64,000 nucleotides of DNA from Amycolatopsis japonica (GTDB lineage: Bacteria > Actinomycetota > Actinomycetes > Mycobacteriales > Pseudonocardiaceae). Under the pieces are notes generated by a model that saw nothing but the letters and a program-made list of their open reading frames with translations, searched no databases and was not told the origin of the DNA. The stretch's first letter is position 1; each line of letters begins with the position of its first letter. Below are positions 7,080 through 14,926 of this stretch, piece by piece. The DNA lies in assembly GCF_000732925.1 (NCBI RefSeq), contig NZ_CP008953.1, positions 5,952,001-6,016,000 of the forward strand. The letters are read 5' to 3'. A program made the translations under genes and the position numbers.

Positions 7080-8969
7080 TCACCACAGCCCAGCCGCCGC
7101 GATTTCCTTGTCGGCACGGGCGATCAGTTCCAAGTCCGGCTTCGCGTCGTCGGTCTTCATGTACTCGTGGCCCCAGCTCTTTCCGGTCACCGTTGGGTCG
7201 GTGCCGATGAACACGGGCCCCATCTGTTCCGACATCAGGTCTCCGACACGTCGCACACCCCACTCCGCCTTCTTCGCCGGGAACGAGCCCACGACCTCGT
7301 CATGAACGGGTAGGCGCAGATACGGGGTGAAACCGGCCCTGTGGAGCTTCACAAGGCCGCGACAGGTGACGTCCCGACTGGAGGACTGGATGTCGTAGTT
7401 CAGGGCTGCGTAAGCCCGATGAGCGTCCACAGGAAGTCGACGCCCGGTCATCGTCGTGATGTACCCGTTTCGTCTGGCCTCCTGCGCCAGTTCTTTCGAG
7501 TAGACCTTCACTTTTGGATAGGCCGAGTCGAATCCTTCGACTACTCGGGTGGCGGTTTCCCTGTCGAGTCCGGTCTGGTCCATGACGACGTCTACGCCGC
7601 CGCCGTAGACCCGGCCGAAGTTCACGACCTTGGCGTAGCCGCGCTCCTTGTGCGCCTTGGTGATGTGGGCGCCGAAGGCAGCTCGGGCGGTGAGGATGTG
7701 GAGGTCTGATCCCTCGTCGTCGTCCGGCAAGTTGAAGGCCCGGATCATCGTCGGGTCTCCGGACCTCGCGGCTAGGACGCGTAGCTCCTGCGCCTTGTAG
7801 TCGATCGATCCGATGAGGTGCCCGGGGTCGGCAACGAAGCAGCGCCGGATCATCCAGTCCTTGGACGGCAGTGTCTGGGCCGGGATGCCCGTGATACTCA
7901 TTCGTGCCGTGCGGGCACGGAGCGAGTTGATTGAAGCGTGGCACCGGTCATTCTCGTCCACTGTGGACAAGAAGGTGTCAACCCACGTCGTGCGCCATTT
8001 CCTCGCTTTTTTGGCCTCGACTACCGCAGTCGCGAACTCGTCACCTTCCTTGACGAGCCTGTTCAACAGGTTCTTGTCGACCTGCCGCTTACCCTTCGGC
8101 GTGCGTCCGGTGATCCTCACGCCCCGGGACTCCAGAACGTCGGCCACCTGCTCAGTCGAGTTGACGTTCTCGCACCCGAGCTTGGCGGCCCGGCGGGAGT
8201 ACTTCTCCTCCTCCTCGTGGAATCTCTCGGACAGCCGCTTCGTGTACTCCACGTCCAGCAGGAAGCCGGTTCGCTCCATGTAGGAGCAGATCTCCGCTAC
8301 CTCGTGCTCAAACGGGAGAAGGTTCCGCGCAGACACGGGCACGAGCGGGAGCACCTTCTTAGCCAGCCGCGCGGCGAGGATCGTGTCCATGCCGCCGTAT
8401 AGCTGGTAAGTCGGATTGTCGATGTCGACTCGTCGCCAGACCTCGTCCTTCTTGCACTTCATTTCCTTGGCGAGGCGAGCCATCGACCCCTTGACCTCGT
8501 CGGCCACCACGCGGTCGATGTAGTGAGCCGTCAGCTCTTCGAGCTTGTGCCCGATCCCACCCTCTTCCCTACCCCTGGGATCAACCAGGTGAGCCGGGAT
8601 CTTGGTGTCTGTCGTCTTACGCCACAGGACTTCCATCGGGATGCCGAGCTTCCGCTCGGACACCTGTAGGTCAAAGCCCCCGTTCTGGACGTACAGCTTC
8701 TCCAGGCCGAGCAGAGCCCGGCGGACGTCCTCCTTGAACTGCCCGCCGAACTCCACCGGGACCGTGAACGCCTCGACTGGCGTTCCGAACTGAGCCAGCC
8801 GGAGGCCGAAGTCCCGGCCGTAGATGTTGAGCCCAGTCGTTTCCGTGTCGAACGCCAGCCCCCGCAGGTTCCGCCGCACGAAGTCCCGGAACTGGTCCAG
8901 GTCGAGTTCGTTCTCGACGGATCGAATCGTCACCTGCTCGCCCGCGACTTGGTGGCGGTGTACCCGCAC
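7080..8969 (-). CDS. DNA polymerase I (family A) with 3'-5' exonuclease
   Basis: The 629-aa enzyme has an N-terminal DnaQ-like exonuclease (AFDTETTGL, Exo I; YQLYGGMDTILAAR, near Exo III). The polymerase domain follows, with motif A (GSIDYKAQELR), motif B (AKVVNFGRVYGG) and motif C (LPVHDEVV). It has no 5'-3' exonuclease domain, as usual for phage family A enzymes. It should be the phage replicative polymerase, working with the prim-pol/helicase at 12512. The GTG at 8969 has an AAAGGAGAC ribosome site. Confidence 0.95.
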   Translation of the reverse strand: MRVHRHQVAGEQVTIRSVENELDLDQFRDFVRRNLRGLAFDTETTGLNIYGRDFGLRLAQFGTPVEAFTVPVEFGGQFKEDVRRALLGLEKLYVQNGGFDLQVSERKLGIPMEVLWRKTTDTKIPAHLVDPRGREEGGIGHKLEELTAHYIDRVVADEVKGSMARLAKEMKCKKDEVWRRVDIDNPTYQLYGGMDTILAARLAKKVLPLVPVSARNLLPFEHEVAEICSYMERTGFLLDVEYTKRLSERFHEEEEKYSRRAAKLGCENVNSTEQVADVLESRGVRITGRTPKGKRQVDKNLLNRLVKEGDEFATAVVEAKKARKWRTTWVDTFLSTVDENDRCHASINSLRARTARMSITGIPAQTLPSKDWMIRRCFVADPGHLIGSIDYKAQELRVLAARSGDPTMIRAFNLPDDDEGSDLHILTARAAFGAHITKAHKERGYAKVVNFGRVYGGGVDVVMDQTGLDRETATRVVEGFDSAYPKVKVYSKELAQEARRNGYITTMTGRRLPVDAHRAYAALNYDIQSSSRDVTCRGLVKLHRAGFTPYLRLPVHDEVVGSFPAKKAEWGVRRVGDLMSEQMGPVFIGTDPTVTGKSWGHEYMKTDDAKPDLELIARADKEIAAAGLW

Positions 8970-8984
8970 CGCGTCTCCTTTCGC

Positions 8985-9230
8985 TTAGCGCCAGTACTCC
9001 CCGCGCACGATCCGGCTCACGGTGGCTGGGTTGATGTCGAATGCGTCTGCGATGTCCCTCTGCTTCCACCCATCCGCGCGGAGATCCCGGATACGGGCCA
9101 CCTCCCGGGGCGACAGCTTCTTGTCGTTGCGGAGTCCCGCCCGCAGCTCCTCGTTCTCCGTGCGGAGACGGGAGATCTCCTCCTCTAGCCGCAAGTACGC
9201 GGCTCGGAAGTCGGCCAGGGCATCGCTCAC
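8985..9230 (-). CDS. Coiled-coil plus helix-turn-helix protein, 81 aa
   Basis: Residues 1-35 form a charged coiled coil (YLRLEEEISRLRTENEEL). The C-terminal half is an HTH (LSPREVARIRDLRADGWKQRDIADAFDINPATVSRIVRG) of the transposase/resolvase-like type. It could be a small DNA-binding regulator and is a candidate for recognising the phage's repeated operator, though this is only inference. It overlaps the upstream gene by 4 bases. Confidence 0.82.
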   Translation of the reverse strand: MSDALADFRAAYLRLEEEISRLRTENEELRAGLRNDKKLSPREVARIRDLRADGWKQRDIADAFDINPATVSRIVRGEYWR

Positions 9231-9391
9231 ACTGCGTCCTCGACGTCGTAGTAGAGGATGCTGGCCAGTGGGATCACTGACTTCTCACCAGGTCCTGTGT
9301 GGACGGTCAGCGCGGTGATTCCCTCTTCGAGCACCACGTCTTCGCGCTCGATACTGGTGTCGTTCTTGAAGAAGATTTCGATGTTGGTCAT
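9227..9391 (-). CDS. Hypothetical protein, 54 aa
   Basis: The ATG at 9391 shares its first base with the stop of the upstream gene (TGATG coupling). The product is acidic and beta-rich (MTNIEIFFKNDTSIE, then ITALTVHTGPGEKSVIPL). No family recognised. It is coupled on both sides to neighbours, so it is translated as part of this operon. Confidence 0.7.
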   Translation of the reverse strand: MTNIEIFFKNDTSIEREDVVLEEGITALTVHTGPGEKSVIPLASILYYDVEDAV

Positions 9392-9594
9392 CAGATGTGC
9401 GGCTCCAGGATCTCTTCGAGCTGCGCGTGTAGCGTGCGCGCGGCATCCAGGGTCAGCAGCGAAATGGTGTGGCTGGCCTGTTTCCCTTCGGACCAGCCGG
9501 TTTGGATCGCGACCGCGTCGAAGCCCTCCCAGTCGTAGACCAGCTCGGCTTCGGCTTCGGGACAGACGACCCCGTTTCGGACCTTGCGCCCCAC
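9391..9594 (-). CDS. Hypothetical protein, 67 aa
   Basis: The GTG at 9594 lies after AGAGGAGGACAG, a strong ribosome site, and about 50 bases downstream of an operator-like motif (9644-9658). The protein has a mixed alpha/beta pattern (AELVYDWEGFDAVAIQTGW) and a C-terminal helix (LTLDAARTLHAQLEEIL). No known family seen. Confidence 0.7.
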   Translation of the reverse strand: MGRKVRNGVVCPEAEAELVYDWEGFDAVAIQTGWSEGKQASHTISLLTLDAARTLHAQLEEILEPHI

Positions 9595-9643
9595 CTGTCC
9601 TCCTCTCACGGTGAAGGCGGGGCCCCGGAGGACCCCACCCGAC

Positions 9644-9658
9644 TGTCCGTCGTACAAA
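9644..9658 (-). promoter_or_regulatory. Gene-junction operator motif, copy 1
   Basis: TGTCCGTCGTACAAA on + (TTTGTACGACGGACA in the direction of transcription), placed just after the stop of the upstream gene (stop 9660-9662). One of the dispersed imperfect palindromes described in the findings. Confidence 0.75.
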
Positions 9659-9659
9659 G

Positions 9660-10205
9660 TCAGCGCAGGAAAACGGCCTTGCACTGATCCGGGGTGCCCT
9701 TCGGGGTCGGGCAGAAGAAGCCCTTCCAGGTCTTCTGCTTCGCCTCGGAGAAGCCGGAGCGGAAGACCATCTCGCCGTGCTTGCAGTACTCCTGCTTGGT
9801 GCCCGCCGGGGGGCCGTCTGCGCCGTCGGGCTTGCCGGCCTGGCGGCTCTGCCCGCCGCCCTGGGACTGCTGGCGCTGCTGCGGCGCACCCGAAGCGCCC
9901 GCACCGCCGGAGCCGCCCGTGAAGAAGTTCGCGGCGGACTGGGTGACCTTGAGCAGATCCTTGATTTTCTCGTGCCGGAGCTGTCCCAGCGCGTCGTCGA
10001 TGTCGGACGCGTGGATCACAACCCACGGCTTGTCGTACTCCTTGCCGCCCTTCAAGGTCACGACGACTTTGCCGTCGCCGCCGACCACAACCGGCGGGGT
10101 GGCCGGCTTCTCGGCCTTCGACTCTTCCCACGGGCCAGCAGTGGTCTCCGGGGCCGGGGCGTTCTGGGTCTCGTCGTCGGCGAAGGGGTCAACGTAGTTG
10201 GACAA
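9660..10205 (-). CDS. Probable DNA-binding protein with C-terminal zinc knuckle, 181 aa
   Basis: The middle (DGKVVVTLKGGKEYDKPWVVIHASDIDDALGQL) is a compact beta/alpha domain. It is followed by a Gly/Gln/Ser-rich linker (about residues 95-130) and a terminal Cys/His cluster (YCKHGEM, FFCP, QCKAVFLR) likely to bind zinc. A folded domain, flexible low-complexity linker and tail is typical of phage ssDNA-binding proteins, and the gene sits between polymerase and primase-helicase, but I cannot assign a family firmly. Confidence 0.7.
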   Translation of the reverse strand: MSNYVDPFADDETQNAPAPETTAGPWEESKAEKPATPPVVVGGDGKVVVTLKGGKEYDKPWVVIHASDIDDALGQLRHEKIKDLLKVTQSAANFFTGGSGGAGASGAPQQRQQSQGGGQSRQAGKPDGADGPPAGTKQEYCKHGEMVFRSGFSEAKQKTWKGFFCPTPKGTPDQCKAVFLR

Positions 10206-10250
10206 TGCGATGCCTCTCTGTTGATTTTCTGTTGCTAGCTAACGGATTTG

Positions 10251-10367
10251 TCAGCGCTCGAATAGTGCCTGCTGGTATTCGTAGTCGTCGAGGTCTTCGA
10301 CGTCGCGTACTCGTTCCTCGTCGCCCCACGGAGTGAGGCCGTACGGGATCTCCAACTGGTCACCCAC
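10251..10367 (-). CDS. Very small acidic protein, 38 aa
   Basis: The GTG at 10367 lies two bases after the stop of the sigma-like gene. The product is strongly acidic (TPWGDEERVRDVEDLDDYEYQQALFE). It has no motif I know. Such short acidic phage proteins can bind and inhibit host DNA-binding proteins or RNA polymerase, but nothing here proves it. Confidence 0.5.
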   Translation of the reverse strand: MGDQLEIPYGLTPWGDEERVRDVEDLDDYEYQQALFER

Positions 10368-10369
10368 TG

Positions 10370-11002
10370 CTATTCCTCGTTTCGGTCCATGTGCTCGGGA
10401 TTCAGCGCCCTACTGCCGCCCCCGTTTCCTGAGTAGTCGCCCCGGGAGACACGCTGCGCTTGATCGTTGGTGAACGCCGTCCGACTTCCCGGCCCCTCCA
10501 CGTACGCGATACGCCGTCCTATGTGCACGCTGTTCATGCACTCGGCGAGAGCATCTACAGCACGGTGCAGCACGCGACGGTCGACGTTTTCCTTGAACCG
10601 GTATCGGAGTACGACCACTTCGGCATAGCGCGCGTGTCGCTTGCGGAGCATCGCCATGCCCTCGTCCAGATCGGCTTCCTCGGCGCTGGTCCGCTCCCGA
10701 ATCTTGAGGAGCGCGTCCAGATCGAGGATCTTCCGGACGTCGTTGGTCGAGTACCGGTAGTTTCCGGTGAAGTGGTCGTAGTCGATGCGTTCCTGTGCCG
10801 CGATCTGGGTGCCGATCCGGTACAGCGTCACGCCTCTGGCCGCGTCGTCGAAGTCGGCCAGCTTCTCGGCTGTGTCCTTGGTCAGCAGATGCAGGACGAT
10901 CTCCTGCTCGACGTCTTCTGCCGTCGTGACCGCCGACCACTCCCGGCCGACGCGTTTAGCAGCGCGCCGGATGTCGGGCAGGATCTCTTCGAGCGCGCCC
11001 AA
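10370..11002 (-). CDS. Sigma-70-like factor, 210 aa
   Basis: A TTG at 11002 follows GGAAGGAGG, so I start there rather than at the distant in-frame ATG that would cross the operator. Residues near TAEDVEQEIVLHLLTKD resemble sigma region 2. The segment MLRKRHARYAEVVVLRYRFKENV followed by AVDALAECMN resembles region 4. It may redirect RNA polymerase to phage promoters, or be a relic that only keeps the fold. An operator-like motif lies 19 bases upstream of the start. Confidence 0.62.
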   Translation of the reverse strand: MGALEEILPDIRRAAKRVGREWSAVTTAEDVEQEIVLHLLTKDTAEKLADFDDAARGVTLYRIGTQIAAQERIDYDHFTGNYRYSTNDVRKILDLDALLKIRERTSAEEADLDEGMAMLRKRHARYAEVVVLRYRFKENVDRRVLHRAVDALAECMNSVHIGRRIAYVEGPGSRTAFTNDQAQRVSRGDYSGNGGGSRALNPEHMDRNEE

Positions 11003-11020
11003 CGCGCCTCCTTCCACTAG

Positions 11021-11035
11021 TGTCCGTCGTACAAA
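11021..11035 (-). promoter_or_regulatory. Gene-junction operator motif, copy 2
   Basis: TGTCCGTCGTACAAA on +, one base from the stop of the metallophosphoesterase gene and 19 bases before the start of the sigma-like gene. Confidence 0.8.
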
Positions 11036-11036
11036 A

Positions 11037-11807
11037 TCAGACCTGGTACGTGACGCCGTCCACGATGAACTTGCGGCCAACGATCGCGACCGGCCGCACG
11101 TGTACGTGCGAGCCATCTACCTCGGCGAGGCCGAAGCCGGCCTGCCAGTTCGCCGTCCCGCCCTTGAGGTATTGCGCGCTGGCGAGGCGCGTGTCCATCA
11201 GGTGCCCGACTTCGAATCCCGTCAGGGTGTTGACCTGGCCTTCGTAGCCCGTGGAGTGCGAACCGACGCCGAGTCGGTGGGTGTGGCCCATGATCACGGA
11301 GACCCCGAACTTCTTCGCCGCGTTCAGCGCGGTGTTGCCCGCGATCCGGCTAAGGGACAGCAGTCCCTTGTGTCCGTGGGTCATCACCCAGCCCGGAGCG
11401 AATCGGTAGAACGTCGGCAGAAGCTCGATACCGAAGCCATCGAAGTCCAGCAGGCTCTCGACACTGAGCGCGTCTGTTCCCGCCAGCGCCGGGGCGTACT
11501 TCTTGAGGTAGTCCTCGGGCCGCTCGTCGTGGTTGCCCTTGAGGAACTTGGCCGGGCCGTCGTACACGGCACGCAGCGGCTCCAGGAGGTGCCGCTTCCC
11601 GTAATCCGAGTCCGCGTAGATGCTGCCCTCGAACTCTCCCTTGGTGTCTTTGTTCCACCGGCTCGGCTGGGGGTAGTCCATGATGTCGCCGATGTGGACG
11701 ACCTCGTCGGGCTGGTACTCGCCGATGAACCGTAGGACACCCTTCAGCGCCTTCTTGTGCTCGAAGGGCATCTGTGTATCCGAGATAATCACGATGCGCT
11801 TAGCCAT
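11037..11807 (-). CDS. Calcineurin-like metallophosphoesterase
   Basis: The 256-aa protein has the family signature in order: ISDTQMP (DxQ variant of DxH), HIGDIMDY (GDxxD), KGNHDERPE (GNHD/E), MTHGHKG and MGHTHRLG (GHxH). These residues form a two-metal site for phosphodiester or phosphomonoester hydrolysis. Phage homologues are common among replication and repair genes, with mostly unknown substrates. It is preceded by a gene-junction operator and an ATG with an AGAAGGGAA ribosome site. Confidence 0.9.
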   Translation of the reverse strand: MAKRIVIISDTQMPFEHKKALKGVLRFIGEYQPDEVVHIGDIMDYPQPSRWNKDTKGEFEGSIYADSDYGKRHLLEPLRAVYDGPAKFLKGNHDERPEDYLKKYAPALAGTDALSVESLLDFDGFGIELLPTFYRFAPGWVMTHGHKGLLSLSRIAGNTALNAAKKFGVSVIMGHTHRLGVGSHSTGYEGQVNTLTGFEVGHLMDTRLASAQYLKGGTANWQAGFGLAEVDGSHVHVRPVAIVGRKFIVDGVTYQV

Positions 11808-11828
11808 ATGTTCCCTTCTCCAGGACAG

Positions 11829-11843
11829 TGTCCGTCGTACAAA
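11829..11843 (-). promoter_or_regulatory. Gene-junction operator motif, copy 3
   Basis: TGTCCGTCGTACAAA on +, adjacent to the stop of the endonuclease VII gene (11845-11847) and 22 bases before the metallophosphoesterase start. Confidence 0.8.
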
Positions 11844-11844
11844 T

Positions 11845-12366
11845 TCAGGCCGGACAAGACTCCGCGCCTCTCTCGGGGTTCACGAAGTGGTCTCCACCCG
11901 GGTAGATCACCGCCCATGCGGGCGGATTTCGCAGGTACTCCGCGCCGCGCAGGAACGCGGCGATCGAGTCCCGCAGGTGTCCTAAGACGTCCCGGTTGCA
12001 GCTCTTGCAGCAGAGCCCGCGAACGCACCGGCCACAGGCCGGCGTCTCCGGGCAGCACGCGTGATCGTGGTCGACGGCGAGCCGCTTAGCTCGGCCGGTG
12101 GCGCGCTGGCAGATGTAGCACCGGCCGCCCTGAGCCTCGTAGAGGGCCCAGTACTGCTCACCGGTGATTCCGTAGGTGGCGAGCACGTACTTGGCGTGTG
12201 CGGCGTTGCTGGCTGCCCGCTTGCGTGCGAGGAAATGGGTCTTACACCGAGGACTTCGGGGTCCGCCGTACGGCTTCCCTTCACGGTCTACCACGGGCCG
12301 TCGGGTGGTGATCCCCGCCGCAGTGCAGTCGACGCAGACCGGGCCCGCCGCGCGGGAAGCCGTCAT
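11845..12366 (-). CDS. Recombination endonuclease VII-like HNH nuclease
   Basis: The product (173 aa from ATG 12366, GAGGAGG ribosome site) contains the endonuclease VII block: GRCYICQR, LAVDHDHACC, RGLCCKSCNRDVLGHLRD. The paired CxxC sites bind zinc and DHDH supplies the catalytic His. T4 gp49 homologues resolve branched DNA before packaging. The N-terminal part has extra Cys (CVDC). It is coupled to the small membrane protein upstream through ATGA. Confidence 0.92.
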   Translation of the reverse strand: MTASRAAGPVCVDCTAAGITTRRPVVDREGKPYGGPRSPRCKTHFLARKRAASNAAHAKYVLATYGITGEQYWALYEAQGGRCYICQRATGRAKRLAVDHDHACCPETPACGRCVRGLCCKSCNRDVLGHLRDSIAAFLRGAEYLRNPPAWAVIYPGGDHFVNPERGAESCPA

Positions 12367-12476
12367 GCCTCCTCGACGGCGGCGAGGAGCGCCAGGAACA
12401 AGAACGCCAGGGGCCACCAGAAGCTCACCGGAGTGAAGCTCAGCGCGACCGCGATGACGAACAGCAGTGCAGGCAT
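12363..12476 (-). CDS. Tiny membrane protein, 37 aa
   Basis: The ATG at 12476 is preceded by AGAGGAACCCT. The product is almost wholly hydrophobic (LLFVIAVALSFTPVSFWWPL, then AFLFLALLAAV), forming one or two membrane segments with a short acidic end. It overlaps the endonuclease VII start by 4 bases. Function is unknown; a role in lysis is unlikely given its place in the early arm. Confidence 0.65.
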   Translation of the reverse strand: MPALLFVIAVALSFTPVSFWWPLAFLFLALLAAVEEA

Positions 12477-12495
12477 AGGGTTCCTCTCGTAGATG

Positions 12496-12510
12496 TGTCC
12501 GGCGTACAAA
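12496..12510 (-). promoter_or_regulatory. Gene-junction operator motif, copy 4
   Basis: TGTCCGGCGTACAAA on +, directly next to the stop of the primase-helicase gene (12512-12514) and 20 bases before the small membrane gene start. Confidence 0.8.
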
Positions 12511-12511
12511 A

Positions 12512-14215
12512 TCACTCGTCCCAAGGCGACGCCTGCCACCTCGGGGACGTAATGCTCGGCACCATCACAGCTGAGCTGAGCCGGGTGCCAGTGATCGCAA
12601 TGTCCTTCAGCTCGAACGATTTCTTCCACGACTTGTCGTCGTCGCGGCTCTTGTTGACGCTGATCGTTCGAATGCCGCCCTCCGTCGCGAGACTCAGCAC
12701 CGTGTCCACGTTGCCCTTGATCGGGTACGAGCCAGCGGGCTCGTCCGGATTGGACTTCGCCGGGTGGTGGAGCACAACCAAGGTCGCCCCTGGACTGGCC
12801 TCCCGGACGCGGTCGAGCTGGGCGATAGCTCGGGAAGCCTCTCCGGGGTTCTCCAGGACGAGTCCTTCCGAGGCCCGCATCATCGTGTCGACGATGATCA
12901 GGCTCGGGCGAAGCCTCTTCACCAGTGCCTGGTGCTCGGCCACCGACTCGTCGCTGGACAGGATCAGCCGCATCTTCCGGAACTGGACGTCCGCGCCCGG
13001 CTCCTTCTCGTGGAACAGCTCCCAGGCACGACGTCGCACCGACAAGCGCCGCGTGCCCTCGCCGGCCAAGTACAGCGCAGTTCCCTGCTCGACGTCGTCG
13101 CCCCAGGCGCCTATCCCGGTTGCGTGCCCCATACAGAGGTCGACGGCCGCGAAGGACTTCCCCGCGTTCGGCGTGCCGAACAGGATCACTGTCTCGCCCT
13201 TGGGCAGCAGGCCCCGGATCAGCCAATCGTCGTCGGCCTCGTCGGGGTCGAACTCCAGAATGTCCTCGTCGGACACCCGCGTCACCTTGACCGGCGACAG
13301 CCGGGCCTTTGCCTCCTCCTGGGCCTTGACCCGCCGGATGATGGCGGCAACTTCAGCCTCGAAGTGCTCGTCCGTCTCATCGTCTGGCAGCTCGTACCGG
13401 GCGTGCTCCTCCGCCCAGGTGATGAAGGCTTCCAGCTCCTGCTCGGCCGTGCCCCCGCTCTCGAAATACGCTTCGCGCACCAGCTCCCCGACCGCGTACA
13501 GGTCCTCCCCGAGAGTCATGGAGATGCCGTACAGCCGGATCAGGCGAAGCCTCATCGTGGCGTTGCGCGTGCCGTCGCCCATCGTGCGGAGGTCGCGGAG
13601 GATGCGGTCCATCATCCCTTGCATCCGCTGCCTCTGTTCGAAGCTCAAGGCCGGACGGGAGTCCGTGGTCTTCACCTTGGACTCCCGGGGCTTCAGCAGT
13701 TCAGCCAGCTCGGGCGGGAACTCCGGCAGCTCGGAGACCGGCACCACCTTGCCCGTGAACCGATACTTCCCGGCGTCCCCGACCGGCGTGGGCGGGGCGA
13801 CCGCGATCCCGCCGGCCGCGCGGATATCGACGCCAGCGGCTAGCTTGCTCTGCGAGCTGGCGACTGGCACCTTCCCGACGCGGTAGTACCAGTGCTCCCC
13901 GCCAGACCATGTCTTCACCTTGACCGGTGTGTCGGGAAGCTCGATGCCCGCCTCTGTGAGCGCGGTGAATCCGTCCTTGCCCTTGCTCAGGTCGAAGTCG
14001 ACCACGACCACGCCGGACCGCTCGGTGTTGACCACGAGGCCGCTGTACCGGCCCCAGTGGGCGGCGATCGCGTCCGGCTCCGTCGGATACTCGCCGGTCT
14101 GCCACTTACCCGGGAAGTGGAATTCCTTCTCCCCCTTCTGGTCGAGTGTGATGTTCACCGGATAGCACGCGTACCCCCGCTGGGTGAGGTTCACCGCGTA
14201 ATCCGCTGCCTGCAA
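12512..14215 (-). CDS. Bifunctional primase-polymerase / RepA-like helicase
   Basis: The 567-aa protein starts with a prim-pol domain (YACYPVNI, PDAIAAHWGRYSG, VVVVDFDLSKGKDG; the DFD pair is the metal site; SGGEHWYYR). An AAA_25/RepA-like ATPase follows (Walker A FGTPNAGKSFAAVD, Walker B SLIIVDTMMRA, then LVVLHHPAKS). It probably primes and unwinds DNA for the phage family A polymerase. The ATG at 14215 has a GAGAGGAGGAA ribosome site. The length is normal for phage primase-helicase fusions. Confidence 0.9.
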   Translation of the reverse strand: MQAADYAVNLTQRGYACYPVNITLDQKGEKEFHFPGKWQTGEYPTEPDAIAAHWGRYSGLVVNTERSGVVVVDFDLSKGKDGFTALTEAGIELPDTPVKVKTWSGGEHWYYRVGKVPVASSQSKLAAGVDIRAAGGIAVAPPTPVGDAGKYRFTGKVVPVSELPEFPPELAELLKPRESKVKTTDSRPALSFEQRQRMQGMMDRILRDLRTMGDGTRNATMRLRLIRLYGISMTLGEDLYAVGELVREAYFESGGTAEQELEAFITWAEEHARYELPDDETDEHFEAEVAAIIRRVKAQEEAKARLSPVKVTRVSDEDILEFDPDEADDDWLIRGLLPKGETVILFGTPNAGKSFAAVDLCMGHATGIGAWGDDVEQGTALYLAGEGTRRLSVRRRAWELFHEKEPGADVQFRKMRLILSSDESVAEHQALVKRLRPSLIIVDTMMRASEGLVLENPGEASRAIAQLDRVREASPGATLVVLHHPAKSNPDEPAGSYPIKGNVDTVLSLATEGGIRTISVNKSRDDDKSWKKSFELKDIAITGTRLSSAVMVPSITSPRWQASPWDE

Positions 14216-14251
14216 TGCTTTCCTCCTCTCAGACGCAGCGCGGGGCGCGTG

Positions 14252-14380
14252 CTAGTCCCTCCCGTACACCCAGTCGTGCAGCTTCACGAGTGCCAGGAAC
14301 AGCAAGGGGCCGATCACCACTCCGATGGTCACGCCGACCCACTCGGGCCAACCGGCTACCCACGCGACGAATTCAGTCAC
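14252..14380 (-). CDS. Small membrane protein, 42 aa
   Basis: The GTG at 14380 overlaps the preceding stop (GTGA). The product has one hydrophobic segment (about residues 14-33, WVGVTIGVVIGPLLFLALVK) and a short charged tail. It belongs to a run of three consecutive tiny envelope-directed genes (14252-14672). Function unknown. Confidence 0.62.
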   Translation of the reverse strand: MTEFVAWVAGWPEWVGVTIGVVIGPLLFLALVKLHDWVYGRD

Positions 14381-14448
14381 TCATCCCCCTTGAACTCCCA
14401 CCAGGCTGCGAACAGCACGACGAACAGGACCAGGTACGCGAGCAGCAT
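14377..14448 (-). CDS. Tiny membrane peptide, 23 aa
   Basis: The ATG at 14448 is coupled to the lipoprotein stop (TGATG), and its own stop overlaps the next start. The peptide is one transmembrane helix (LLAYLVLFVVLFAAWWEF) with an acidic end. The double coupling is the main evidence that it is translated. Confidence 0.5.
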   Translation of the reverse strand: MLLAYLVLFVVLFAAWWEFKGDE

Positions 14449-14672
14449 CACTCGCCCTTCGGGTAGTAGTCCCCGATGTCGTAGGTCTTGAACTCCTCTT
14501 TGGACAGGCACAGCTCGTAGCCCGTGTCCAGCTCGATCTCCCAGCAGGACTCGTCGGCCTCGTACTCCTTGCCCGTCACCGTTCCCTCCGGGGGCGGGAA
14601 GCACCCGGAAAGAAGAAGGGCCCCTCCGAGGAGGAGCCCGCCGAATGCGAAGGTGCGCTTGGTCTTCTTCAT
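14448..14672 (-). CDS. Phage-encoded lipoprotein, 74 aa
   Basis: The sequence starts MKKTKR, followed by a hydrophobic core and the lipobox LLSGC (Cys 24), a clear signal peptidase II site. The mature part is short and acidic with two further Cys (CWEIELDTGYELC), which may form a disulfide. Lipoproteins encoded by temperate phages often block superinfection at the cell surface. Expression from the early arm fits that idea, but the function is inference. It overlaps the upstream gene by 4 bases. Confidence 0.8.
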   Translation of the reverse strand: MKKTKRTFAFGGLLLGGALLLSGCFPPPEGTVTGKEYEADESCWEIELDTGYELCLSKEEFKTYDIGDYYPKGE

Positions 14673-14926
14673 GAAACCTCCAGTGGGTACATTTCGTTTA
14701 GCCATGCGTCGAGCAGGGCCAGGGAATAGTTCTCGACGAAGACTTCGTCGACCTCGGCCGTCGTGAGGACGGCCTGTATGCGGCTCTCGGCCGCCACGTT
14801 GTGGTGATATCGGAATACCGCGTCCCGGTTCCAAGGCCCTTCGTAGATCTTGTGCCACCGAGGGTCGTCCGGGTCGTACCGCACGAGGATGCGGTACTCC
14901 CGGCCGGGATTAGCTCTATTTAGCAC
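14669..14926 (-). CDS. Hypothetical protein, 85 aa
   Basis: The GTG at 14926 overlaps the end of the 163-aa gene by 11 bases. The product reads as one alpha/beta domain (EYRILVRYDPDDPRWHKIYEG, then AEVDEVFVENYSLALLDAWL). No family recognised and no membrane segment. It is coupled to the lipoprotein gene (ATGA). Confidence 0.68.
   Translation of the reverse strand: MLNRANPGREYRILVRYDPDDPRWHKIYEGPWNRDAVFRYHHNVAAESRIQAVLTTAEVDEVFVENYSLALLDAWLNEMYPLEVS

Noticed and set aside
11003..11116. Longer start of the sigma-like gene
   Set aside because: It would translate through the operator motif and into the neighbouring gene; the TTG at 11002 has a strong ribosome site.
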